64,000 nt of DNA from Lysinibacillus sphaericus (GTDB lineage: Bacteria; Bacillota; Bacilli; Bacillales_A; Planococcaceae), in assembly GCF_001629735.1 (NCBI RefSeq), contig NZ_CP015224.1, forward strand, positions 3,410,001 to 3,474,000. The letters run 5' to 3'. Positions within the stretch are counted from its first letter, which is position 1. Every line of letters starts with the position of its first letter. Positions 44,346 to 53,415 of this stretch are shown here, one piece after another. Below the pieces are notes generated by a model. It searched no databases and had not been told where the DNA came from. It saw only the letters and a program-made list of their open reading frames with translations. Position numbers and translations under genes: made by a program.

Positions 44346-45506
44346 ATGATATTTGAAGAAATGAAAGCTCATCTCATTGAAAGAATTTTACAGCAACAGC
44401 TAGTTACTGCTACAATCAGTCAACCCCGCATGAAATCTAATGAAGTTAAACGCATTAAGTTAAAGCCATTAATGTTAAAGAATAGTTATCATATACAAAT
44501 TGAATACCAATATGAACGAATTTTAAAACATGAAAATATTCAATTGACCGAATTTCCCGCTAAGCTGGAGGATATTTTCGAAGATTATCGTCAAGCCCAT
44601 GTTGATTTTATTGATGAAAAAGTACAAGTGCAATTATCAAAAAAGAATAAAGTACTTTGGAAATCCGATCAATCGTCTACACCCAAGCAGGTAAATCTAG
44701 CACATAATCGTAAAAAAAATTATTTACTCTCGGACGATCAACCTTACCCATTTTTAATCCGACTTGGGGTGCAAACAGAGGATGGAAAAGTTAAAAAACA
44801 AAAATACGATAAATTTAAGCAAATTAACCGCTTTATTGAATTTATTGACGATGCTTTATCCTACTTACCAAAAAACCGGCAAGTTCGTATATTAGATTTT
44901 GGATCAGGCAAATCCTATTTAACTTTTGCTTTATACCACTATTTAAAAATTGAAAAAGGTTTAGATATACGTGTAACAGGCTTAGATTTGAAAAAGGAGA
45001 TTATTGAAGAGTGTTCAAGAATAGCACAAGATTTAGGCTATGACCAGCTTGAATTTCTTGTAGGAGATATTAATGATTATAATGAGGAAACCTCTGTAGA
45101 TATGGTCGTAACACTGCATGCTTGCGATGTTGCCACAGATATGGCTTTAGCGCGTGCCGTGAAATGGGGCGCAAGCGTCATATTAAGTGTTCCTTGTTGT
45201 CAACATGAATTAAATCGTCAACTAAATACGCCATCATTGGATATAATGTTACAACACGGTCTTGTACGAGAGCGTTTCGCCGCCCTTGCTACAGATTCCA
45301 TTCGGGCTGAAATCTTGTCCCTTGTTGGCTATGAGGCACAGCTTCTTGAATTTATTGATATGGAAAATACGCCCAAAAATATTTTAATTCGAGCATACCG
45401 AACAGGCAAAAAAGCAAGTACAGAGCAACGTGCCAACTATGATGCTTTCTTAAATTTATTACATGCAACACCATTTTTACAAACAGAGTTAAACGAGTAT
45501 TTATAA
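44346..45506 (+). CDS. Class I SAM-dependent methyltransferase (Methyltransf_32 type)
   Basis: This 386-residue enzyme has a lysine-rich N-terminal domain of about 190 residues, then a Rossmann SAM domain. The SAM-binding motif is LDFGSGKSYLTFALYHYL and the acidic loop is VTGLDLKKEI. TLHACDVATDMAL and SVPCCQHELN are the diagnostic pair of the Methyltransf_32 family, some of whose members may modify RNA. Target unknown. The ATG at 44346 is chosen because the upstream 28 codons have no ribosome site; the site here is weak (GTAGGCG), and ATG 44361 is possible. Confidence 0.82.
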   Translation: MIFEEMKAHLIERILQQQLVTATISQPRMKSNEVKRIKLKPLMLKNSYHIQIEYQYERILKHENIQLTEFPAKLEDIFEDYRQAHVDFIDEKVQVQLSKKNKVLWKSDQSSTPKQVNLAHNRKKNYLLSDDQPYPFLIRLGVQTEDGKVKKQKYDKFKQINRFIEFIDDALSYLPKNRQVRILDFGSGKSYLTFALYHYLKIEKGLDIRVTGLDLKKEIIEECSRIAQDLGYDQLEFLVGDINDYNEETSVDMVVTLHACDVATDMALARAVKWGASVILSVPCCQHELNRQLNTPSLDIMLQHGLVRERFAALATDSIRAEILSLVGYEAQLLEFIDMENTPKNILIRAYRTGKKASTEQRANYDAFLNLLHATPFLQTELNEYL

Positions 45507-45548
45507 CAGACTAAAAAGGCAATCCGAACCATCTCTTTACAATACAAT

Positions 45549-45584
45549 AAACCATCGAGCGCGAAAACGTCTCGATGGTTTTGT
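45549..45584. terminator. Bidirectional terminator between the methyltransferase and ABC permease genes
   Basis: AACCATCGAG pairs perfectly with CTCGATGGTT around an 11-base loop; T residues follow on the plus side. Confidence 0.75.
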
Positions 45585-45625
45585 CTACAGTCAAAGACGA
45601 TTCAATCCTTATTGAATCTCTTTCA

Positions 45626-46945
45626 TTATAGCTCTTGTCGTAAAGCATGGATGACATCAATTTTCGTCGCCTTACGAGCAGGACGATAACCGGAGATCAT
45701 CGCTACTCCAATACTAATAGCTGCTGCAATAACGACTAACTGCCATGGAATAAGAGAAAATGTAATATCATTTGTTGCAAATGCATCTTCTCCCGTGGCT
45801 GCTTTTAGAATCAGAGGCAGCACTGCATTGGCAGCAAAACTAATGGCGTATGAAATGATTACCGCAATGAAGGTACCTAAAAGCCCAATAAACGTACTTT
45901 CCATTAAAAATAAGCGTTGGATTAATTTTGGACTTGCACCAATCGCTTTTAAGACACCTATTTCACGAGTTCGTTCTGTCACAGCCATTGTCATCGTATT
46001 GAAAATACCGATGGAAGCAATGAGCACAGCAATTGTACCAACAAAAATCAAGCCAATCTTTAAGACTAAGAAAAATACATTCATTTGATCTAATTGCTCC
46101 GTCACCGAATAGACACTGTAGCCACTATCTTTTAGTTTCTCTAAAATGGGCTTTACGTTTTCCAATGTATCAGCAAAAATATTAAATTCTGAGTAAAACA
46201 TTTCCTCTGCGGTTGTATCTTCGAGAGCGGACAGATTCTCAACTAATGCTGGTTTTTGTGCTGTATCCATATGAATCGTATTATCAATCATCCAATCATA
46301 CGATGGTTTCTCCATTACGCCAACAATTGTATAGGTCATTTTTGCCGATTCTTCATTGTTACCAGTGTTAGGCAATAGTGACATGTCAATGGTTTGTCCT
46401 ATTAATGATTTTTTATAGCCTTCATCGCTTCCATTATAATAGGTGCCTTCTGCCTCAGCCTTTTTACTTTTTTCTTTAATTACATTGCGGTCGGCCTCAT
46501 TCAATAGTGTTTGTGCAAAATGATAGCCTACCACTATTTCATTTGGCTTTGCTGGATAAGCACCTTCTGCAAGCTTGCCATTCACCTGTTCAAAATCCTT
46601 CATATCATTTAAAACTAAACTAGAAGTTGTATCTCGATCACCTAAAAAAGAATGTGCAGAGGCATTCACGCTTACCGTTTCAAGTACTGTTTCCACATGA
46701 TCTATCTTTTTAATTTCTTGAATCTGATCCTCTGTAAATTGTTTATCCCCATATACTTGAATTTTCGTAACTGTTTCATTGGAAAGGATTTCATTACGTA
46801 ATGATTCCTGTAATCCAAAACCTACGGATGCTAGTACGATGAGGAAAGCACAACCCATTGTAGCAGCTAGAACCGTCATAAAAACACGCAATTTATTTTT
46901 CTTTATGTGCTGTGTGACAAAGTCTAATTGATCCTTAAATAACAT
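45626..46945 (-). CDS. MacB/FtsX-type ABC transporter permease
   Basis: A 439-residue permease with an N-terminal transmembrane helix, a large extracellular MacB_PCD domain (about residues 40-280), then three helices of the FtsX domain. MAVTERTREIGVLKAIGASPKLI is the typical cytoplasmic coupling segment. The type VII ABC family moves peptides, lipoproteins or antibiotics or transmits mechanical signals. It lies one base after its ATPase gene. Substrate is unknown. Confidence 0.88.
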   Translation of the reverse strand: MLFKDQLDFVTQHIKKNKLRVFMTVLAATMGCAFLIVLASVGFGLQESLRNEILSNETVTKIQVYGDKQFTEDQIQEIKKIDHVETVLETVSVNASAHSFLGDRDTTSSLVLNDMKDFEQVNGKLAEGAYPAKPNEIVVGYHFAQTLLNEADRNVIKEKSKKAEAEGTYYNGSDEGYKKSLIGQTIDMSLLPNTGNNEESAKMTYTIVGVMEKPSYDWMIDNTIHMDTAQKPALVENLSALEDTTAEEMFYSEFNIFADTLENVKPILEKLKDSGYSVYSVTEQLDQMNVFFLVLKIGLIFVGTIAVLIASIGIFNTMTMAVTERTREIGVLKAIGASPKLIQRLFLMESTFIGLLGTFIAVIISYAISFAANAVLPLILKAATGEDAFATNDITFSLIPWQLVVIAAAISIGVAMISGYRPARKATKIDVIHALRQEL

Positions 46946-46946
46946 A

Positions 46947-47633
46947 TTAAGCTTCCTCCTTTACCAGTTCGCCATCATACATACGGAAGCGCCTATGTGC
47001 GATTGTCGCCACTTCTTCATCATGAGTAATAATGACAAAGGTTAACCCAAACTCACGGTTTAAACTTTGAATAAGCATCAAAATATCTTGCTCTGTTTCT
47101 GAATCCAAACTTCCTGTAGGCTCATCTGCCAGCAAAATAGGAGGATTCGTGATGAGCGCTCGTGCAATACTGACACGCTGTTGCTGCCCACCTGATAATT
47201 CATTTGGATAGTGATCGGCCACTTCTGTTAGACCAACCTTGTCCATTATTTTTTTTACTTTTTCTTTTCTCATTGCTTTGCGCAACCCCTGTAGCTTTAA
47301 AGGTAATTCAATATTTTCGAATGCTGTCAAGCCAGGCATTAGTTGAAAGTTTTGAAAGATAAAACCGAATTGTCTCAAACGAAATGCTGCACTTTCTGTT
47401 TCATTTAGTTGTGCCGTTTCTTTACCATTCACCCTAATAGATCCATGCTCAACCTTCATAAATCCAGCTAAAACTTGTAATAAAGTTGACTTTCCAGAGC
47501 CACTTTTTCCGACAATGGCAACGATTTCTCCTTTATTGACCTCAAAGTTCACACCTTTTAAAACAGGAACCTTTTTTTCCTTCCCTTTTTTTCCGATTAA
47601 AAATGTATGTTGTAAGTTTTCAACTTGAATCAT
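46947..47633 (-). CDS. MacB-type ABC transporter ATPase
   Basis: A 228-residue ATPase. Walker A is GKSGSGKST, the signature LSGGQQQRVSIARAL, Walker B ILLADEPTGSLD and the switch ITHDEEVA. The family is the LolD/MacB/FtsE group, which pairs with FtsX-fold permeases such as the next gene. No histidine kinase is adjacent, unlike bacitracin-sensing systems. Confidence 0.92.
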   Translation of the reverse strand: MIQVENLQHTFLIGKKGKEKKVPVLKGVNFEVNKGEIVAIVGKSGSGKSTLLQVLAGFMKVEHGSIRVNGKETAQLNETESAAFRLRQFGFIFQNFQLMPGLTAFENIELPLKLQGLRKAMRKEKVKKIMDKVGLTEVADHYPNELSGGQQQRVSIARALITNPPILLADEPTGSLDSETEQDILMLIQSLNREFGLTFVIITHDEEVATIAHRRFRMYDGELVKEEA

Positions 47634-48056
47634 TTGATAATAAACACTCCTTTCTCACTCATTGCCCATTATAGAAAACAATTCTTAATAAAGAGGAAGG
47701 ATAAAAATGAAGATATTCTTAAGAATAAGGAGAGACTCCTGCTCAAACAATTTGAATTTACATTCCCTTTACAATTCAAGTAGCTTTATTACTCATTTTC
47801 ATTGTAAATCACACGTATATCTGTGCTAAACACTGTTAACGATATGACATAAATTGAGGAATAAAGGAATTTATCTGTACTATTAAAAACAAATACAGTT
47901 TGTTCTCCCTTTATTTTGTGAACGAATTGTATATTACAGCAATGTAAATTTTTATGTCGAATATAAAATTTTTATGTAGATAAATTAAAGATTTTGTTAT
48001 GATAGTAAAGTTTAGAGGTCGATTAATTTATTTATATCCAGGAGGATTCGATTTAC
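47634..48056. other. Intergenic region upstream of the phosphate-transport operon
   Basis: A 423-base spacer. It contains a 14-bp palindrome (TATTCTTAAGAATA, near 47713), a pair of 15-base direct repeats and a TATGAT -10 candidate at 47998. A 40-codon frame at 47707 has a good ribosome site but random-looking residues and is not called. Confidence 0.45.
47946..47980 (+). promoter_or_regulatory. Direct repeats upstream of the DUF47-pit operon
   Basis: AAATTTTTATGTCGA (47946) and AAATTTTTATGTAGA (47966) are 14/15 identical with a 20-base period, two helix turns. They lie just upstream of a TATGAT hexamer at 47998-48003, where an activator or repressor would bind. The regulator is unknown; they do not fit the 11-base-period PhoP box. 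Confidence 0.4.
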
Positions 48057-48677
48057 ATGCTTAACTCAAAAAAACAAGACCCTTTCTTTATTGCATTACA
48101 TAAAATTGCTGAAAATATGAGAGAGGCTGTGCATTACGCAAATGATTTTCGTATTAACAGTGTAGCTGACCTAAAAGAGATTAGCATTACAATGAAAAAT
48201 TACGAAACTGCTGGCGATAAGCTCATTCACGAACTGATCGTAATGCTAAACAAATCATTTATGACACCTATAGAGCGTGAAGATATTTTAGAGTTTGCCA
48301 TTCGTATGGATGATATTTTAGATGGTACTGAACATTGTATTGCCCATTTTGAAATGTTTTCACTCACAGAGATTGATGAATCCATGCGCACTTTTCTAGG
48401 CTATATTTCTAAAAGTGCTGATGAAATTGTTAAAGCAACCGAAGAGTTAAAGAAAAAGAATCTAATTGGTATGCGTCCACACGCCATTCTAATTAAAGAC
48501 TATGAACGTGAATGTGATGAAGTACAACGTTCTTCCATTAAACAACTGTTTTTAAACGAAAAAGATCCGATTCGCCTCATTAAATTTAAAGATATATATG
48601 AACAACTTGAAGATATCGCTGATCATTGTCAAAACGTAGCTAATACTATGGAAACAATCATCATGCGTAACGCATAA
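48057..48677 (+). CDS. DUF47 (PhoU-like) phosphate transport accessory protein
   Basis: A 206-residue all-helical protein of the DUF47/PhoU-like family, as B. subtilis YkaA. It contains the repeated E/DxxxD-type metal patterns (AIRMDDILDGTEHC and YEQLEDIADHCQNVANTME). Members bind metals and modulate the Pit transporter encoded next door. AGGAGG lies at good spacing and pit starts 21 bases after the stop. Confidence 0.9.
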   Translation: MLNSKKQDPFFIALHKIAENMREAVHYANDFRINSVADLKEISITMKNYETAGDKLIHELIVMLNKSFMTPIEREDILEFAIRMDDILDGTEHCIAHFEMFSLTEIDESMRTFLGYISKSADEIVKATEELKKKNLIGMRPHAILIKDYERECDEVQRSSIKQLFLNEKDPIRLIKFKDIYEQLEDIADHCQNVANTMETIIMRNA

Positions 48678-48698
48678 TTAGGAGATGGGCACTTTACA

Positions 48699-49715
48699 AT
48701 GAATACAATCATTATACTAACCGTACTGGTCGTCATCTTTGCCCTAACATTTGACTTTATCAATGGCTTTCATGATACAGCAAATGCTATTGCAACTTCG
48801 GTTTCCACTCGAGCATTGCCACCTCGTGTAGCGATCATCATGGCCGCAACCATGAATTTTATCGGTGCTATCACTTTTGTAGGGGTTGCTAAAGCTTTAA
48901 CAAAAGACATTGTAGATCCGTTTTCTTTAAATGCTTTTGAAGGAGACACAACTGGCTCAGTCGTTATTTTGGCCGCACTTATTTCAGCTATCATTTGGAA
49001 TTTACTTACATGGTATTTCGGTATTCCATCAAGTTCTTCCCACACGTTGATTGGCTCTATCGCAGGTGCTGCTGTCGCATCTGCTGGCTTTAATGTGTTA
49101 AATTATGGTGGCTTTACTAAAATCATTATGGCGTTAGTGTTTTCACCAATATTGGCTATTTGTGCTGGTTTTATTATGATGACACTTTTTAAATTATGGT
49201 TTAAAAATCTTAATTTATATCGTACCAATAAAGGGTTCCGTACGATGCAAATTTTCACCGCAGCCATTCAATCGTTCACGCATGGTACAAACGATGCGCA
49301 AAAAGCAATGGGGATTATGACAATGGCATTAATTGCTGGAGGGTTGCATAGCGGTGATGACATACCTTTCTGGGTACGTGCTGCAGCAGCCGCAGCTATG
49401 GGTCTAGGTACATCTATTGGTGGTTATAAAATTATTAAAACCGTCGGCGGTAAGATCATGAAAATCCGTCCTGTTAATGGTGTAGCGGCGGATTTAGCGT
49501 CAGCAACAGTTATTTTTGGTGCAACGCTAATCCACCTGCCTGTATCTACCACACATGTTATTTCTTCATCTATTATGGGTGTTGGTTCTGCACAGCGTGT
49601 ACGTGGCGTTAACTGGGGAATGGCCCGTAAGATTGTTACTACTTGGGTTATTACAATGCCTATTTCAGCTGTAATGGCATCCGTTATTTATTTTGTCCTA
49701 TCATTATTCTTCTAA
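48699..49715 (+). CDS. pit: Low-affinity inorganic phosphate transporter, Pit family
   Basis: A 338-residue transporter with the duplicated PHO4 signature: FDFINGFHDTANAIATSV near the start and QSFTHGTNDAQKAMGIM in the middle, plus GIPSSSSHTLIGSI and PVSTTHVISSSIMG. It moves metal-phosphate with protons. It is cotranscribed with the DUF47 gene, the standard pairing. Confidence 0.94.
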   Translation: MNTIIILTVLVVIFALTFDFINGFHDTANAIATSVSTRALPPRVAIIMAATMNFIGAITFVGVAKALTKDIVDPFSLNAFEGDTTGSVVILAALISAIIWNLLTWYFGIPSSSSHTLIGSIAGAAVASAGFNVLNYGGFTKIIMALVFSPILAICAGFIMMTLFKLWFKNLNLYRTNKGFRTMQIFTAAIQSFTHGTNDAQKAMGIMTMALIAGGLHSGDDIPFWVRAAAAAAMGLGTSIGGYKIIKTVGGKIMKIRPVNGVAADLASATVIFGATLIHLPVSTTHVISSSIMGVGSAQRVRGVNWGMARKIVTTWVITMPISAVMASVIYFVLSLFF

Positions 49716-49719
49716 TAAC

Positions 49720-49758
49720 AAAGGCTCCTGTCTAATAAATGGACAGGAGTCTTTACTT
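49720..49758 (+). terminator. Terminator after pit
   Basis: CTCCTGTC pairs with GACAGGAG around an eight-base loop, followed by TCTTTACTTT. Confidence 0.7.
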
Positions 49759-49822
49759 TGTCACACGACAAAATGTGACGCATCCTTTAAACTAATTGAA
49801 AAAGGGGGATACATAAATAACT

Positions 49823-51934
49823 ATGAAAACTTTTTCAACTTTTATTACCACACATGCAAAAGCAATCGTAGCCCTGTGGATTATTATTTTTCTAGCAATG
49901 GCTTATTTTGCTTTACAACTTCCCGATAAACTTCAGGGAGATGGATTTTTTGTTGAAGCGGATCATAACTATGTCACAAAAGAGCTAGCAAAAACATTCG
50001 ATATTCCAACCAATACAATCTTGGTTGTTTTCGATCCTGCTCAGGATAAGAAAATTGAAGTAACTTTAAATAAGCTGAATGACATCAAAGACATACATTC
50101 TATCCAGTCACCATTAGATGACTCTTCTTTGCGTAAAGACGGGATTGCCTATGCGATGGTCCATCTAAGAAATGATGCTGATAACCTATCAGAAATCGTT
50201 GAGGATGTCCGTTTATTAATTGAAGAAGACGGCGTTCATATTACAGGTGGCCCAGTTATTTCTGCTGACATTAATACAGCCAGTCAAAAGGATTTGGCAT
50301 CTGCTGAGGCCATTGGATTACCTATCGCCATTATCGTCCTATTATTGGCTTTTGGTACAGTCATTGCTTCTATTTTGCCAATTATCATCGGGGTTGTTAC
50401 AGTCGTAACTGCCTTCGGTATTATGACATTACTCAGCGGTAGTGTAAATTTATCCATTTTCGTTTTAAATATTGTTCCAATGCTTGGTCTTGCTTTAAGT
50501 ATTGATTTTGCACTATTGTTTATTAATCGTTACCGTGAAGAGCGTGCTCAAACATCTATTGCAGAAGCTATTCAGATTGCTATCCAGACAGCAGGACGTT
50601 CCATCGTTTTTTCTGCCGTATGTGTCATGATTGGTTTAGGTGCAATGATCGTTATTAATGTTGAAATATTCCATAATATCGCCCTAGGAGGCACAATAGT
50701 AGTCCTGTTGGCTGTTCTTTTCGGCTTAACCTTACTCCCTGCTACCATGATGCTTTTAGGCGATCGACTCAATAAATGGCGTCTACTACGCGTTAAACCA
50801 GGTGGAGCAAATCGCTGGCGTAGCTTTGCAGGTTTTGTCATGAAACATCCTGTAGCTATCGTCATTGCTGCATTATTATTACTTGGTATTGGCATGCTCC
50901 CATTAAAGGATATCCAATTAAAAATTCCTCAGGTAGATTCCCTACCAGCAAAATATGATGCACGTGTAGCGTACGATAAATTAGATGACACCTTTGGACT
51001 CGGTGAAACATCTACTTTATATTTATTGGCTGAGCGGAAAGAAGGCTGGGAGGATGCTGAGGCTAGAGAACTGATTTACACTATGCAAGAAAAACTATTA
51101 AAGGATCCACTCGTTACGAATGTTTCAACTATATACACAGCCGCAAACATTCCAACACCTAAGGAACTCTCTGCTTCTTTAGCAATCCCACAGGTGGCAG
51201 AACAATTAAAACCGGTTATTCAAACTTTTTCAAAAGATACAAAGCTATTCATCCCCATAACCATTGATGCAGCAGGCTCTTCCACTATTGCTCAAAAATT
51301 TGCAAGAACTTGGATGGATAAAGATTTAGGTGTTAACTTTGCACTCGGAGGACCAGCAAAATTTAACCAAGAGATATTTGATGAAATCGCTAATAAAATT
51401 GTTTTAGCGATAGCCATTATCATCGTGTCTACATTCTTTATTTTAATGCTGGCATTCCGTTCAGTTTTAATTCCGTTAAAAGCCATTATTATGAACATTA
51501 TTGGACTTTCCTCTGCCTTCGGAATACTCGTCTATATTTTCCAATATGGACATTTTGGAATTGAAGCAGGATCCATTGTCTTGATTATCCCAGTTATTGT
51601 TTTCTGTCTTGTTTTTGGTTTGAGTATGGATTACGAAGTATTTTTAATTTCTCGTATCCAAGAGGAATATTTAAAAGGTGCCAACAATACTCACGCTACA
51701 ATAGAAGGACTGACATCCACAAGTAGGATTATTACATCAGCAGCGCTCATTATGATTGTTATTACAGGAGCTTTTGCCTTCACAGATGTTATGCCTGTAA
51801 AACAAATTGGTGTAGGTATAGCCATTGCTGTTGCTATTGATGCCACTATCATTCGTCTTATGCTTGTACCAAGTCTCATGAAACTATTTGGTGATTGGAA
51901 TTGGTGGCTTCCTTTCTCAAAGAAAGAAAAATAA
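49823..51934 (+). CDS. MMPL/RND-type membrane transporter (YdfJ-like)
   Basis: A 703-residue protein with two similar halves. Each half has one helix, an extracellular domain and five helices (helix 1 at about 15-33; blocks at about 170-330 and 525-690). The proton-relay helices hold LGLALSIDFALLFINRYREE in the first half and VFGLSMDYEVFLISRIQEE in the second. Gram-positive relatives export lipids, surfactin-like compounds or drugs. AAAGGGGG precedes the ATG. It stands alone. Confidence 0.9.
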   Translation: MKTFSTFITTHAKAIVALWIIIFLAMAYFALQLPDKLQGDGFFVEADHNYVTKELAKTFDIPTNTILVVFDPAQDKKIEVTLNKLNDIKDIHSIQSPLDDSSLRKDGIAYAMVHLRNDADNLSEIVEDVRLLIEEDGVHITGGPVISADINTASQKDLASAEAIGLPIAIIVLLLAFGTVIASILPIIIGVVTVVTAFGIMTLLSGSVNLSIFVLNIVPMLGLALSIDFALLFINRYREERAQTSIAEAIQIAIQTAGRSIVFSAVCVMIGLGAMIVINVEIFHNIALGGTIVVLLAVLFGLTLLPATMMLLGDRLNKWRLLRVKPGGANRWRSFAGFVMKHPVAIVIAALLLLGIGMLPLKDIQLKIPQVDSLPAKYDARVAYDKLDDTFGLGETSTLYLLAERKEGWEDAEARELIYTMQEKLLKDPLVTNVSTIYTAANIPTPKELSASLAIPQVAEQLKPVIQTFSKDTKLFIPITIDAAGSSTIAQKFARTWMDKDLGVNFALGGPAKFNQEIFDEIANKIVLAIAIIIVSTFFILMLAFRSVLIPLKAIIMNIIGLSSAFGILVYIFQYGHFGIEAGSIVLIIPVIVFCLVFGLSMDYEVFLISRIQEEYLKGANNTHATIEGLTSTSRIITSAALIMIVITGAFAFTDVMPVKQIGVGIAIAVAIDATIIRLMLVPSLMKLFGDWNWWLPFSKKEK

Positions 51935-51941
51935 ATAATAA

Positions 51942-51981
51942 AAAAAATCCGCCTCCTTGTTTAAGGAAGCGGATTTTTCCA
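51942..51981. terminator. Bidirectional terminator between the MMPL and esterase genes
   Basis: AAATCCGC and TCCTT pair with AAGGA and GCGGATTT, flanked by A and T runs, between two converging genes. Confidence 0.85.
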
Positions 51982-52590
51982 CTATGCATAAATACTGTTA
52001 TACCACTCTTTCGCTGCGTGTACTTCAGGAATCGTTAGCTGATGTCCAAAATCAAACCACTTCGTCGTCACCGTCGCACCGGCCGAACTTAAAAGGACCT
52101 CTAACTCCTCTGATTCTTGTGCTGTACACATCGGATCATTCGTACCTGCCCCTATAAAAACAGGGGTTGCAGAAAGCTTCGGTAGCTCAATCCCACGTCT
52201 TGGCACCATTGGATGGTGTAATATTGCCCCTGCTAAAACATCCTCGTAGTGGAATAATAGGCTAGCCGCAATATTAGCACCATTTGAATAACCGATAGCT
52301 ACAATTCGTTGACGATCAAAGCCATATTGCTGTGATGCCTCGTGCAAAAAATCGTTCAATTCCGTTGTACGAATGATTAAATCCTCTATATCAAAGACAC
52401 CTTCCGCTAATCGGCGGAAAAACCTTGGCATTCCATGCTCTAGTACATTGCCTCGTACACTTAATATATTGGCTGTATCATCAATTTCCTTGGCAAGTCC
52501 AATTAAGCTTTCTTCATTACCGCCCGTGCCGTGTAACAACAATAGAGTGGGTTTAGTTTCATCTGTACCTTTATAAAAAATATGCTTCAT
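51982..52590 (-). CDS. Alpha/beta-hydrolase carboxylesterase (MhqD-like)
   Basis: A 202-residue esterase of the phospholipase/carboxylesterase group. The oxyanion segment is LLLHGTGGNEE, the nucleophile elbow GYSNGANIAAS, the acid GAGTNDPMC and the histidine FGHQLT. It resembles B. subtilis MhqD, a hydroquinone-stress esterase. The ATG at 52590 has AGAGGTGG upstream. The MhqR-type dyad just before it supports the MhqD assignment. Confidence 0.85.
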   Translation of the reverse strand: MKHIFYKGTDETKPTLLLLHGTGGNEESLIGLAKEIDDTANILSVRGNVLEHGMPRFFRRLAEGVFDIEDLIIRTTELNDFLHEASQQYGFDRQRIVAIGYSNGANIAASLLFHYEDVLAGAILHHPMVPRRGIELPKLSATPVFIGAGTNDPMCTAQESEELEVLLSSAGATVTTKWFDFGHQLTIPEVHAAKEWYNSIYA

Positions 52591-52606
52591 TAACAGTCCA
52601 CCTCTC

Positions 52607-52630
52607 AATTATCTTGAATTCGAGATAATT
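52607..52630 (-). promoter_or_regulatory. MhqR-type operator upstream of the esterase gene
   Basis: AATTATCTTGAA faces TTCGAGATAATT: a 24-bp dyad with one mismatch per arm pair. Its core matches the 12424 operator before azoR. It lies 16 bases upstream of the ATG and overlaps the end of the small upstream frame. Confidence 0.75.
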
Positions 52631-52800
52631 GTAGCCTGTGGCAAAATTAAATTCAAGCTCTTCGACTTATTAATTTCGCGATTTTCACGATTTGGTTGTT
52701 CCTCATGGTTTTTATAAAAATTAGTTATAGTAAAAACTGATAGTAAACACGCCACAATCACAACAACAATAACAATTCCCACTAGTTTTTTCCCGTTCAT
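52609..52800 (-). CDS. Small single-span membrane protein (63 residues)
   Basis: A frame starting with ATG 52800, preceded by GGGGG about 12 bases upstream, encodes KKLVGIVIVVVIVACLLSVF as one transmembrane segment, then a charged outside tail rich in Asn, Glu and Lys. I recognise no family. It ends inside the MhqR-type operator, so any promoter for the esterase would lie within it. Gene status is moderately supported. Confidence 0.5.
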   Translation of the reverse strand: MNGKKLVGIVIVVVIVACLLSVFTITNFYKNHEEQPNRENREINKSKSLNLILPQATIISNSR

Positions 52801-52823
52801 TTTATGATAATCCCCCGTATTTA

Positions 52824-53285
52824 TTATTTCTTTTTACGAAAGCCTTCTTCTAGCAAATATTCTTTTGCTGTATCATACGTACCAAACGCCTCTTCAAGAT
52901 TTTCCCCATGGTAGACATTCCAAGAACGTTGTTCAAATACTAGCTGTAATTGATCACCCTCTCGACTATGCCAAATCTCGATAATCGGTTCTTCCGTCTC
53001 TATCTCTTCAGATAGATATTGGATAGCATCCGCAATAATCTCACGAAGTTGTTGCTCATCATAATCACGGATATTTACTAATCCTTTGTTAGCCTCTTGC
53101 TCATAGCGCAATAAATCTCCAACAAAGATAAAGCCATTGCCATTCGGATGGAGCTTTTCAACTACAATTGTCTTTTCATAAAGACTGTCCATAAAGTGAT
53201 AATTTAAGCGTTTTAATGATATTTCCTTTTTCGTTAGTTCAGAAAATGATTCAATAATTGCTTGTTTTTGTTCAAATGTTAGCAT
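52824..53285 (-). CDS. Conserved-looking cytoplasmic protein of unknown function
   Basis: A 153-residue soluble, acidic protein with no signal or membrane segment. It opens with a helix (MLTFEQKQAIIESFSELTKK), then strand-like segments (TIVVEKLHPNGNGFIFVGDLL) and a C-terminal helix (YDTAKEYLLEEGFRKKK). Codon use and an AGGAG ribosome site support a real gene. I do not recognise the family. Confidence 0.75.
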   Translation of the reverse strand: MLTFEQKQAIIESFSELTKKEISLKRLNYHFMDSLYEKTIVVEKLHPNGNGFIFVGDLLRYEQEANKGLVNIRDYDEQQLREIIADAIQYLSEEIETEEPIIEIWHSREGDQLQLVFEQRSWNVYHGENLEEAFGTYDTAKEYLLEEGFRKKK

Positions 53286-53377
53286 ATAAAAAATGCTCCT
53301 TTTCTTTACAATCTATCTAACAGTATAACTTATTTTTTCCTGTTATATTGTGTACATTCTCATCATTTTTACAAAGA

Positions 53378-53411
53378 AAATAGGATAAGCTATGTTCTAG
53401 CTTATCCTACC
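53378..53411 (-). terminator. Terminator after the Nudix gene
   Basis: TAGGATAAGCTA pairs perfectly with TAGCTTATCCTA around a five-base loop, followed by TTTTCTTT on the minus strand. Confidence 0.8.
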
Positions 53412-53415
53412 CAAA

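Noticed and set aside
47707..47829. A 40-codon plus-strand frame with an AGAGGAAGG site before its ATG
   Set aside because: The residues look random (many Ser, Asn and His, no domain or helix pattern), so it is not called as a gene.
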